In this document: one piece after another, positions 13,418-19,251 of the stretch | How positions within the stretch are numbered: position 1 is the stretch's first letter | Layout: every line of letters begins with the position of its first letter | Virus record (IMG/VR): IMGVR_UViG_3300031772_002537 | Coordinates: 1-23,319 of that record | Strand: one strand, 5' to 3' | Length of the DNA stretch: 23,319 bases | Source: a virus | The notes under the pieces: model-generated | What the model was told of the DNA's origin: nothing | Databases searched by the model: none | The model's input: only the letters and a program-made list of their open reading frames with translations | Made by a program: the position numbers and the translations under genes

Positions 13418-13905
13418 GCGACACTGATCCATTCACGCTCGGATATCATGCGGTGCGGGACGCACTCATCGTCCAGCCGGAGATCGCGGCCGCGATCCGG
13501 GACAAGAATCTCATCGACCTGACGGCGGCGGACGCCCGGCCGTTCAAGGACCAGCACGGCACGCGGGACGTGCCGGAGCTTGCGATCCTGCCCGGCGGGC
13601 TCGCGTTGTCGCCGCACTTCTCTTCATCGACGGTGCAGGCCGTGCTGTCGCTGAGCGTGGTCGTGTTGCACGGTGATCTGCGGTTGCACCTTGCGGTGTA
13701 CCCGATCCTGTGGGCCGTGGCGAAGGCGGTTGTGCGGCTGAGCGGGTTGATCCCGTCGGCGTTGCCCGTGCCGGTTGCCGGGTTGCAGGCGTTGACGGTG
13801 GCGGGCGTGACGACGGACCGGGTGGAGATTGAGGACTTGGACGGCTGGACGAACGTGGCGACTGTGGCGTTGACGTACCGCTGGGGCAAGGCGGAACTGG
13901 TATGA
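13414..13905 (+). CDS. Putative tail terminator / neck protein
   Basis: This 163-aa protein starts with GTG in a GTGA overlap. It opens with a helix, G-Y-H-A-V-R-D-A-L-I-V-Q-P-E-I-A-A-A-I, then a beta-rich body with repeated hydrophobic strands (Q-A-V-L-S-L-S-V-V-V-L-H), a helical P-I-L-W-A-V-A-K-A-V-V-R-L-S-G, and a last strand, T-V-A-L-T-Y-R-W-G-K. Helix plus sheet at this length, directly after a gpG-type gene and upstream of the tail tube, fits a tail-terminator protein (lambda gpU or Mu gp37 position), the ring that caps the tail tube. There is no exact motif to prove it. A role as head-tail stopper is the alternative. Confidence 0.6.
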   Translation: MSDTDPFTLGYHAVRDALIVQPEIAAAIRDKNLIDLTAADARPFKDQHGTRDVPELAILPGGLALSPHFSSSTVQAVLSLSVVVLHGDLRLHLAVYPILWAVAKAVVRLSGLIPSALPVPVAGLQALTVAGVTTDRVEIEDLDGWTNVATVALTYRWGKAELV

Positions 13906-14492
13906 GCACGGTTCTACAAACACGGGCGTCGCTTCGGCTCAATCTGGCCGTGTCCCAGGACGTGACCGGCGGGCCGTCGTTCGTGGTTTCGGCCAAGGTG
14001 CCGCTGTCCTACCCGCTGAATCTGGCCTGGGACTACGGCTGGGGCGTCGGGCAGATCAATGCGATGGTCGCTCGATACTACGGTGATGAGGATATCGGCA
14101 TCTCACTTGACCTGTGGACCCTCAGCGAGCAATTCGACGTTGAGCATGGTCCATTATCCCCCGGAATGGCGAACTTCACACAGCCTTTTCGGATGCGGGC
14201 ACTTCACGCGATGATGCTCTACCACCGGGGGTCCATAGGGACTGTGCAATCGCCGCCGGTCGGGGACCGTTTACAGATCGGCCTGTCCGGTGTGGCGACG
14301 TTCCTGCCGATGGCGCAGGGTGACATCATCCTATATCCAGGTGGTCTGTTTCTGTGGACACGACCGAAGGTGCCGACGGCCGGGACGGACGATTACGCGA
14401 CGAACCACGTACTGGACGTGACGAACCTGGACGGCGGTTATGTGGATAACAGATTCGACATTGTGCTGATTGGGAATCGGAAATATACGTGA
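13902..14492 (+). CDS. Unknown phage protein, possible virion component
   Basis: The 196-aa product starts in an ATGA overlap. I recognise no family. Visible are an N-terminal beta region, S-L-R-L-N-L-A-V-S-Q-D-V-T-G-G, an aromatic-rich patch, N-L-A-W-D-Y-G-W-G-V-G-Q-I-N, and alternating strand-like segments up to V-D-N-R-F-D-I-V-L-I-G-N-R-K-Y. There is no signal peptide, membrane segment or repeat. From mid-gene the DNA is less GC-rich at third codon positions than its neighbours, as is that of the next gene. With its partner it occupies the slot between tail terminator and tail tube, where one would expect few extra genes. A virion protein is likely from context; function unknown. Confidence 0.62.
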   Translation: MSTVLQTRASLRLNLAVSQDVTGGPSFVVSAKVPLSYPLNLAWDYGWGVGQINAMVARYYGDEDIGISLDLWTLSEQFDVEHGPLSPGMANFTQPFRMRALHAMMLYHRGSIGTVQSPPVGDRLQIGLSGVATFLPMAQGDIILYPGGLFLWTRPKVPTAGTDDYATNHVLDVTNLDGGYVDNRFDIVLIGNRKYT

Positions 14493-15085
14493 TTACGCTG
14501 GCATCCATCCAGGCCGACTTGAAGATCGTTGCACGCGGTACCTATGCCGAGGTCTGCGACAATGGGGTTGACGACTGGCCAAGTGCGCTTGCGGCGGCGC
14601 GGGCCGAAACCATGATGGGGGAATCCGGTACTACGTGGTCCATTGGGGCAGACGTAGGAGAGGTTAATACTGCTTTCACGGATGATTTCGACGTAGCCGC
14701 CGAAGGTGGGAATGCGTATATCGACCTGTACAGCATGGCTACTCCATTATCCACGCCGAAGGACTTACAGTATTACGCCGTCGGGTTCTCGCACGTTTTG
14801 GTCCTTGGCATGGAGGTGATTTCGCCAGACTACGGAGCGGATGCCACCAAACTGATTACGGTCACTTCCGTGGGCGTGGGATCTCCAGACTACGGGTGGT
14901 CGTCTGGACCCATCGGGACGATCAAGCTCGCCTGTCCGAGTCGAATGTTGTTTGTTCGACCACCTGGCGATCAAGGTTGGCCGGTGGGTTTTCCGTACAC
15001 GAAGATCAAGTTGTCCAACCCGAATGCACTGGCTGCGGTGGTTCGAGTTATGGTAGCGGGGCGTCGTTCGATCTATACCCCATAG
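14489..15085 (+). CDS. Unknown phage protein, partner of the preceding gene
   Basis: This is a 198-aa protein starting with GTG in a GTGA overlap with the preceding gene, so the two are tightly coupled. The N-terminal third is helical (L-A-S-I-Q-A-D-L-K-I-V-A-R-G-T-Y, then W-P-S-A-L-A-A-A-R-A-E-T-M-M). The remainder is strand-rich, with a paired motif S-P-D-Y-G: once as I-S-P-D-Y-G-A-D and again as G-S-P-D-Y-G-W-S, about 30 residues apart. It ends in a basic M-V-A-G-R-R-S-I-Y-T-P. No family is recognised. It looks like the most A/T-relaxed gene in the middle of the window. The following tail-tube gene starts 13 bp later behind its own GGGAGG SD. Confidence 0.62.
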   Translation: MITLASIQADLKIVARGTYAEVCDNGVDDWPSALAAARAETMMGESGTTWSIGADVGEVNTAFTDDFDVAAEGGNAYIDLYSMATPLSTPKDLQYYAVGFSHVLVLGMEVISPDYGADATKLITVTSVGVGSPDYGWSSGPIGTIKLACPSRMLFVRPPGDQGWPVGFPYTKIKLSNPNALAAVVRVMVAGRRSIYTP

Positions 15086-15097
15086 GGAGGTTTTCTC

Positions 15098-15493
15098 ATG
15101 GCAACGTCAACGATAAGCGGGATCGGCGGAACGCTGCAAACGGCGGCCGGAGTCGTCGCCGACATCAAGAGTTGGTCCCTTACCCGGACGTCCAAGCTCG
15201 GCGAGATCGTGTCCTCCTCAACCGGAGGGATCGTTCAGCGCGTGGTCGGTGCTACGGACTGGACGGCCAAGGCAGACTTCGTGTGCGATGGTAGCACACC
15301 CGCGAACCTGCCCGTCAATGGCGCGACGGTGACGCTGGACCTGCGAGCGGGCGGCGTTGGCACGGCGCGCTTTTACAACATGGTCGGTTGGGTTGAGAGC
15401 ATCGACATCAACCTGACGGTCAGTGAGGAGCCGGTGGGCGGCACGGTCAATATCAGCGGCAACGGCGCGATAACGGAAGGCAACGTAACGTAA
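15098..15493 (+). CDS. Major tail tube protein, copy 1
   Basis: This 131-aa protein has the tail-tube texture: V-A-D-I-K-S-W-S-L-T-R near the start, T-D-W-T-A-K-A-D-F in the middle, and a C-terminal S-I-D-I-N-L-T-V-S-E-E-P-V-G-G-T-V-N-I-S-G-N-G-A-I, the strand-turn-strand end typical of gpV/TP901-type tube subunits. It would polymerise as stacked rings around the tape measure. GGGAGG lies 8 bases upstream of the ATG. The gene is paralogous to 16234-16611: the two products are near-identical over residues about 5-12 and 44-75 and in the S-I-D-I-N-L-T-V-S-E-E-P segment, and differ in a loop around 76-95 and at the C-terminus. A UUCG hairpin follows the stop directly. Confidence 0.78.
   Translation: MATSTISGIGGTLQTAAGVVADIKSWSLTRTSKLGEIVSSSTGGIVQRVVGATDWTAKADFVCDGSTPANLPVNGATVTLDLRAGGVGTARFYNMVGWVESIDINLTVSEEPVGGTVNISGNGAITEGNVT
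15476..15490 (+). repeat. 15-nt direct repeat, left copy (bracketing the Ala-rich gene)
   Basis: GAAGGCAACGTAACG here encodes the last residues (E-G-N-V-T) of tail tube copy 1. The same 15 bases recur at 16205-16219, between the Ala-rich gene and tail tube copy 2. Confidence 0.9.
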
Positions 15494-15494
15494 C

Positions 15495-15508
15495 CCGCCT
15501 TCGGGCGG
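15495..15508 (+). promoter_or_regulatory. cUUCGg tetraloop hairpin after tail tube copy 1
   Basis: CCGCC (15495-15499), UUCG (15500-15503) and GGCGG (15504-15508) form a short, exceptionally stable tetraloop hairpin one base after the TAA. No T-run follows, and the SD of the next gene (GGGAG) begins within two bases. This suits a processing, stabilising or attenuating element between an abundant product and the next gene. Confidence 0.7.
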
Positions 15509-15522
15509 CTGGGAGAATCCCG

Positions 15523-16197
15523 ATGAATCACGTAGGAACACACGTGCAGATCAAGGCGGCGGCCACGACGGCCGTGGCCTGCGACGCAACCCAGGAAACG
15601 TGCGGTGCCACCAAGGTGACGTGCGATAACGCCGCAACGGCGGCTGCCGGAGCACTTGTTACCGCCGAGTCCAATCTGACCGACGCGAACGCGGCCTGCG
15701 TCACGCCGGACTCCGACTACGCCGCGGCGCTGCTTGCGGCGTCGGCCGCGGACGATGCTGTCGCCGTGGCCGACTTGGCATGGTACGAAGCCGAGGCCTA
15801 CAAGCAACTGGCGGACGAAGCACATCTGGCTATCTGCCGAGAAGTGCGCACCGGATGGTCGGCTGGTGCGTTGGCGCTGTGGACGAACCAGCTCGCGGCG
15901 GCGGTTGCGGCAAAGGTCATCACGGATGCGGCCTACTCGAGTGCCGTGGATGCCAAGGCGATCACGGACGCGGCCAAGGTCATTACGGATGCCGCCGTGG
16001 TCTCGACGGCGGCGGCCAAGGCGATCACGGACGCGGCAAAGGCCGTCGCCGTGGCAGCCCATGCGGCGGCACACGTAACGGACACGGCGGCGAAGGCTGC
16101 GAAGGTCATTGCCGATGCAGCGGTGACAGCGGCGGACGCGGCCGCGGTGGTGGCGAATGATGCCCTTGACGTGAAGATCGCTGAGCAGGGGGCATAA
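15523..16197 (+). CDS. Alanine-rich repeat protein lodged between the tail-tube paralogues
   Basis: The 224-aa product is dominated by Ala, with Val, Asp, Thr and Lys. The second half is a chain of loose repeats around A-K-x-I-T-D-A-A (residues about 125-215: K-V-I-T-D-A-A, K-A-I-T-D-A-A, K-V-I-T-D-A-A, K-A-I-T-D-A-A and diverging K-V-I-A-D-A-A). These should form long helices or a coiled coil. The N-terminal third has four Cys residues (C-D-A-T-Q-E-T-C, V-T-C-D, A-A-C). The middle carries a Trp/Tyr-rich linker, L-A-W-Y-E-A-E-A-Y. No signal peptide is seen. GGGAG lies 7 bases before the ATG. A stalk, tail-associated fibre or assembly protein is plausible; the family is not recognised. The gene is bracketed by a 15-nt direct repeat, suggesting insertion into a tail-tube duplication. 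Confidence 0.7.
   Translation: MNHVGTHVQIKAAATTAVACDATQETCGATKVTCDNAATAAAGALVTAESNLTDANAACVTPDSDYAAALLAASAADDAVAVADLAWYEAEAYKQLADEAHLAICREVRTGWSAGALALWTNQLAAAVAAKVITDAAYSSAVDAKAITDAAKVITDAAVVSTAAAKAITDAAKAVAVAAHAAAHVTDTAAKAAKVIADAAVTAADAAAVVANDALDVKIAEQGA
15952..16037 (+). repeat. Internal coding repeats of the Ala-rich gene
   Basis: A 23-nt block starting GCCAAGGCGATCACGGACGC occurs at 15952-15974 and identically at 16015-16037. Related blocks with K-V-I-T-D-A-A coding lie before and between them. The repeats keep frame and encode the helix heptad-like unit. Confidence 0.8.
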
Positions 16198-16204
16198 CCC
16201 TGCT

Positions 16205-16219
16205 GAAGGCAACGTAACG
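16205..16219 (+). repeat. 15-nt direct repeat, right copy
   Basis: GAAGGCAACGTAACG here is non-coding, lying after the Ala-rich gene stop and overlapping the approach to the SD (GAAGGAG) of tail tube copy 2. It looks like a remnant of the 3' end of tail tube copy 1. Confidence 0.9.
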
Positions 16220-16233
16220 AAGGAGACTCCATT

Positions 16234-16611
16234 ATGGCAACTAGTGCGATAAGCGGGATCGGCGGAACACTGAGAGTCGGGCCGACGAATGTCATTGCAG
16301 ATATCAAGGGCTGGTCCCTGACGCGAAATGCGAAACTCGGCGAAGTAGTTTCGTCCTCAACGGGCGGCATGGTGGCCCGCGTTGTGGGCGCGACTGACTG
16401 GACGGCAAAGGCAGACTTCGTCTGTGACGGATCGACGCCGACGAACCTGCCAGTCCCCGGCGCGGCCATTGCGCTCGTGCTCTTGTCCGGTGCCGCCACG
16501 TACACGGGCACGGGCATCGTCGAGAGCATCGACATCAACCTGACGGTGAGTGAGGAGCCCGTAAGCGGCTCCGTCAACATCAGCGGCAACGGCGCGATGG
16601 TCGAGACGTAG
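16234..16611 (+). CDS. Tail tube protein, copy 2 (paralogue)
   Basis: This 125-aa paralogue of the tail tube protein at 15098 shares the opening I-S-G-I-G-G-T-L, I-A-D-I-K-G-W-S-L-T-R, the central V-G-A-T-D-W-T-A-K-A-D-F-V-C-D-G-S-T-P, and the C-terminal S-I-D-I-N-L-T-V-S-E-E-P. The copies differ in the segment after N-L-P-V and at the extreme C-terminus, which is shorter here (ending A-M-V-E-T). Synonymous changes are frequent between the genes, so the duplication is not recent. Either both build a mixed tube, or one is the tube and the other a specialised end ring or surface-exposed variant. AAGGAG lies 9-10 bases upstream of the ATG. The stop TAG is part of the SD of the next gene (TAGGAGG). 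Confidence 0.78.
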   Translation: MATSAISGIGGTLRVGPTNVIADIKGWSLTRNAKLGEVVSSSTGGMVARVVGATDWTAKADFVCDGSTPTNLPVPGAAIALVLLSGAATYTGTGIVESIDINLTVSEEPVSGSVNISGNGAMVET

Positions 16612-16622
16612 GAGGTATCCGC

Positions 16623-17111
16623 ATGGCCGTGGAACTTCTCTATCACGTCAAAACGACCGTGAAGGAAACGCTCGCGGCCGGGGTGGACGCCGCCGCACCC
16701 GCCGGCCGGGTGATCGTCCACGACCAGTTCGACACTGGCATCATCCTGAACGCGGGGACTACCCCGGCGGCGACGAAGGTCGCGGCGTGGACTCGCACGA
16801 TTGCCAACGTGAATGAGGTTATCGACTTGACGGCGCTGACTGGCGCCGGTGGCGCGGCGCTGGATGCGACTGGGCTGAGAGTTCGGGCGTTTTTTCTTCG
16901 GAACACGGGAGCCAACACCGTCACTCTCAGTGGAGTTGTCACCAACGGGTATCTTCTGTTGGGTTCGGCATGGCTTCTCGCGGTTGTGCCCGGTGGCATT
17001 CTGTCTTACTACGCCAGTGCGACGGCACCTCTCGTCGGCGCGACATCAAGGTACATCGTCTCGCTGGGGACCGTCGGGCAAACCTACGATTGCATGGTCG
17101 TTTTCGGATAG
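16623..17111 (+). CDS. Unknown beta-rich phage protein of the tail module
   Basis: This is a 162-aa protein, strand-rich throughout, with Gly/Ala/Thr/Val turns: V-I-V-H-D-Q-F-D-T-G-I-I-L-N-A-G-T-T-P, then R-V-R-A-F-F-L-R-N-T-G-A-N-T-V-T-L-S, V-V-P-G-G-I-L-S-Y-Y, and a last strand, G-Q-T-Y-D-C-M-V-V-F-G. This is the texture of small jelly-roll or Ig-like virion proteins; the 'V-P-G-G-x-L' turn followed by a terminal strand recurs in such proteins. I cannot name a family. A surface decoration of the tail or an accessory tube protein is plausible. AGGAGG lies 6 bases before the ATG, sharing the preceding stop codon. The next gene follows after a 9-bp gap with an even stronger SD. Confidence 0.62.
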   Translation: MAVELLYHVKTTVKETLAAGVDAAAPAGRVIVHDQFDTGIILNAGTTPAATKVAAWTRTIANVNEVIDLTALTGAGGAALDATGLRVRAFFLRNTGANTVTLSGVVTNGYLLLGSAWLLAVVPGGILSYYASATAPLVGATSRYIVSLGTVGQTYDCMVVFG

Positions 17112-17120
17112 GAGGAAGGT

Positions 17121-17612
17121 ATGGGCATCGAGGATGCAGTGGCGGCTGAAATCTCCCTGACGGTGGACGACAAGCGGTACGAGTTCGCGCCGCTCACGGT
17201 GCGGGCGTGGGGGCGGCTCGTCCGGTGGGCACAGGATGAATACCTTGCCACCGCAATGTCAGCCGCCGCGGCCGTGCCAGACGTGGGATTGAGGCAGGAA
17301 CTCATCGACCGTGCCCTGGTGTTCGTCGGGCGGGTTTCGCTGACGGCTCGCGAGACGGACCGCGAGGGATTCGATGCCTTCACACGGCAACTCAGCGGCA
17401 TCTCCGGCGTTCGGCAGACGATTTCCGAATCGCTGCTCTGCGCCAAGCGGACCGGCTCTTATCAGAAGACCGCGATCACCGATGACTTCGTGGATGAACT
17501 GTTCGGCCGCATCAAGGGTGCCGGGAAGCTCCCTGAGATCATCGACCGAATATTCGCGGCATCCGGGATCAAGGAGGAACCGGGAAAAAACCAGGCGGGG
17601 GCTCCAGCCTGA
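17121..17612 (+). CDS. Tail assembly chaperone, short form (lambda gpG-like position)
   Basis: The 163-aa zero-frame product is helical and polar, beginning MGIEDAVAAEISLTVDDKRY, with P-L-T-V-R-A-W-G-R-L-V-R-W-A-Q-D-E-Y and a long acidic/basic helical middle, ending E-E-P-G-K-N-Q-A-G-A-P-A. It lies directly before the tape-measure gene, where tailed phages encode the chaperone that coats the tape measure during tube assembly. The decisive evidence is at its 3' end: a slippery GGGAAAAAAC in the correct phase, a stem-loop behind it and a -1 frame open to the start of the tape-measure gene. AGGAGGAAGG ends 1 base before the ATG at 17121, so the effective SD core is a few bases further back, merging with the previous stop. 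Confidence 0.8.
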   Translation: MGIEDAVAAEISLTVDDKRYEFAPLTVRAWGRLVRWAQDEYLATAMSAAAAVPDVGLRQELIDRALVFVGRVSLTARETDREGFDAFTRQLSGISGVRQTISESLLCAKRTGSYQKTAITDDFVDELFGRIKGAGKLPEIIDRIFAASGIKEEPGKNQAGAPA

Positions 17613-17806
17613 CGCTGGGGTCCCTGTCTCAGTTGGAGTATCTGATGTCGCGAGTGCTCGAGGAAACGGTGTGGCCGATGGATGTGATTGCTGATATGAC
17701 CGTGCCTCAGATTCTCTGGCTGTTCGTGGACCGGCCGACCGGAAAGGGCGGTGCCCATCGGACTGTTTCGCTCGCGGAGTACAAGCGCATGAAGGGGATC
17801 AAATGA
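17121..17806 (+). CDS. Tail assembly chaperone, -1 frameshift fusion (lambda gpG-T-like)
   Basis: A -1 shift on the slippery run joins 156-157 zero-frame codons to 71-72 codons of the -1 frame, giving a 228-aa fusion whichever heptamer is used. The added part begins P-G-G-S-S-L-T-L-G-S-L-S-Q-L-E-Y, continues D-V-I-A-D-M-T-V-P-Q-I-L-W-L-F, and ends Y-K-R-M-K-G-I-K. The -1 frame stop (TGA 17804-17806) overlaps the tape-measure ATG at 17803. In lambda, G and GT are made at a fixed ratio; both bind the tape measure, and GT recruits tube subunits. Without frameshifting, this 190-bp stretch would be an unexplained gap. A separate 53-codon start at ATG 17645 is the less likely alternative. Confidence 0.8.
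17582..17591 (+). promoter_or_regulatory. -1 ribosomal frameshift slippery sequence
   Basis: GGGAAAAAAC is read in the zero frame as ..G GGA AAA AAC. It holds two overlapping slippery heptamers in the correct phase: G GGA AAA (17582-17588), one base away from the lambda G/T heptamer, and A AAA AAC (17585-17591), a classic -1 site. Confidence 0.85.
17593..17629 (+). promoter_or_regulatory. Frameshift-stimulating stem-loop
   Basis: Bases 17593-17608 can pair with 17614-17629 around the loop CTGAC: 16 pairs with four G-U wobbles (595/627, 597/625, 601/621, 603/619). The GC-rich upper stem (17598-17608 with 17614-17624) begins six bases after A AAA AAC, the spacing usual for -1 frameshift stimulators. 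Confidence 0.75.
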
Positions 17807-19152
17807 GCCTGGGCGAGGGATTCATCGACCTGAAGCTGGACACGCTCCACCTGGACGCGGGACTGAAGACCGTCGCCGCGAAGTTTTCCGGCCTGAGCAG
17901 TCAGATCAACGCACAACTGTCCGGCGGCATGTTCGGCGGCGGAAAGACGTTCGGCGTGATGGAGGGCATGTTCGGCGGTCTGGACAAAGGCTCGCTCAAT
18001 ACGGTAAGCGCTGGGCTTGGTGACGCAAGGAAAAGCGTCACGGATATGAGCAATGCGTTTGGAGAAATGGGCAGAACGTCAAAGAGCGCGATCACTGGTT
18101 TGGAGGGTGGTTTTGCACGGACGGGGGCCATTACGGGGATCGCGGTTATGGCGATCGCGCGCATCGCGCGGGGGATCGCGGAGGGCGCCGCCAAGGCGCA
18201 CGAACTGGCTGATGCATTCCGGTCCGGCGCGATGTCGGCGAACGACGTTGGCCTTGAACTCGCCAAGAGCCTGCCGATCATCGGGAGCCTGGTCAAAGCG
18301 GCAATCGACTTGCAAGAGGCGATCGCGCCGGTAGGCGTAGACCTGTCGAAACAACATGGCATCGCGCTGGACATGGTGACGGCCGCCAAACGGGAGCGCG
18401 ACCTTGCCGTCGCGGCCACCGACATTGACCGTCAGCGAGTCGCTGAGGCGCAGCGATATAAGGATGCCAAGGAAAAGATCGCGGCGCAGGAACGCGAAGC
18501 GGCAGCCGAAGGTCGCATGAACTCGGTAGAGGCGAACAAGGCCGCGAATCAGGCGTTGAGGTTTGCGGAAGAAACGAATGCCGCGAACGTGGCCAAGATC
18601 GACAAGGCCGCAGCAGACCTGAAAGCGAAAGGCATCGCCGACGTGGCCGAGAGGACAAAACGAGTTGCGGATGAAGTGAGCGAGGCCGCCGAACGGAGGG
18701 AAAAGGATGCGGCCGACGCGACGGCCGCCAAGTGGAAGACCATCAGCGAACGGATCGCGGCGCTCGGAAAGGAAGTCCAGACGCCCATCGAAGTCTACCG
18801 GGACGGGATGAAGGAGATTTCGGAGCTCATGGCGACCGGCCTTATGGGCAAGGACGTGTTCGCCCGCCAGGCGGCGAAACTGAAAGACGAACTCGGCAAG
18901 ACCAACCTGAACGAACTCGGCAAGACCAACCTGAAGGAACTGCCCGTTGACGTTGCGGTAGGCGGACGGCTGGGTCTTGAGGACATCGCCAAGAATATCC
19001 AGGTGGCGCAACTCAAATCGTCGAAGGACGAACGGCAACTCGCCGCCGCCGAGGAAACGGCCAAGCAGACGCGGGAATCTAACGAGCACCTGAAACGCAT
19101 GGCGGACGTAGGTTTCGCACCGGGCGGATCGGGGCGCGGCGTCTTTAGCTAA
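17803..19152 (+). CDS. Tape measure protein
   Basis: This 449-aa protein follows the tail chaperone pair with an ATGA overlap. It starts with a tube-binding-type segment, F-I-D-L-K-L-D-T-L-H-L-D-A-G-L-K. A Gly/Met-rich stretch with two M-F-G-G motifs follows, then a hydrophobic region (about 105-125, A-I-T-G-I-A-V-M-A-I-A-R-I-A-R-G-I) and a second weaker one near 155-180. A long Ala/Glu/Lys/Arg coiled coil then runs from about 185 to the end. It sets tail length and is probably ejected with DNA. At about 0.15 nm per residue the tail would be near 65-70 nm, a short siphovirus tail. No lysozyme or peptidase domain is visible. A 24-bp tandem repeat lies at residues about 363-378. Confidence 0.83.
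   Translation: MSLGEGFIDLKLDTLHLDAGLKTVAAKFSGLSSQINAQLSGGMFGGGKTFGVMEGMFGGLDKGSLNTVSAGLGDARKSVTDMSNAFGEMGRTSKSAITGLEGGFARTGAITGIAVMAIARIARGIAEGAAKAHELADAFRSGAMSANDVGLELAKSLPIIGSLVKAAIDLQEAIAPVGVDLSKQHGIALDMVTAAKRERDLAVAATDIDRQRVAEAQRYKDAKEKIAAQEREAAAEGRMNSVEANKAANQALRFAEETNAANVAKIDKAAADLKAKGIADVAERTKRVADEVSEAAERREKDAADATAAKWKTISERIAALGKEVQTPIEVYRDGMKEISELMATGLMGKDVFARQAAKLKDELGKTNLNELGKTNLKELPVDVAVGGRLGLEDIAKNIQVAQLKSSKDERQLAAAEETAKQTRESNEHLKRMADVGFAPGGSGRGVFS
18888..18935 (+). repeat. Perfect 24-bp tandem duplication in the tape-measure gene
   Basis: Two identical 24-bp units, 18888-18911 and 18912-18935 (each starting CGAACTCGGCAAGACC), encode E-L-G-K-T-N-L-N then E-L-G-K-T-N-L-K. Exact identity at the DNA level suggests a recent slippage or duplication that added eight residues to the tape measure. 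Confidence 0.92.
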
Positions 19153-19172
19153 CCCTCGCCAGGATCGCGCCA

Positions 19173-19193
19173 GGCGGCCGGAAACGGCCCGCC
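19173..19193 (+). promoter_or_regulatory. GAAA-tetraloop hairpin after the tape-measure gene
   Basis: GGCGGCCG (19173-19180) pairs with CGGCC and GCC (19185-19193, one bulged C at 19190) around GAAA. It lies about 20 bases after the tape-measure stop, in the 99-bp gap before the next gene, with no T-run behind it. The rest of this gap holds only the SD GAGAAGG before the ATG at 19252. Confidence 0.6.
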
Positions 19194-19251
19194 ACGCGAC
19201 GCAAACTGGCCGGACGGCTTCCAGGACGGGCAGAACGGCAGGAGAAGGCTT

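Noticed and set aside
15952-16037. CRISPR-like direct repeats
   Set aside because: The repeats keep reading frame, spacing is irregular, and they encode the helical I-T-D-A-A units of the Ala-rich protein.
17645-17806. Independent 53-codon gene before the tape measure
   Set aside because: It has no clear SD, and the -1 frame is open well upstream to a phased slippery site, so a frameshift extension explains it better.
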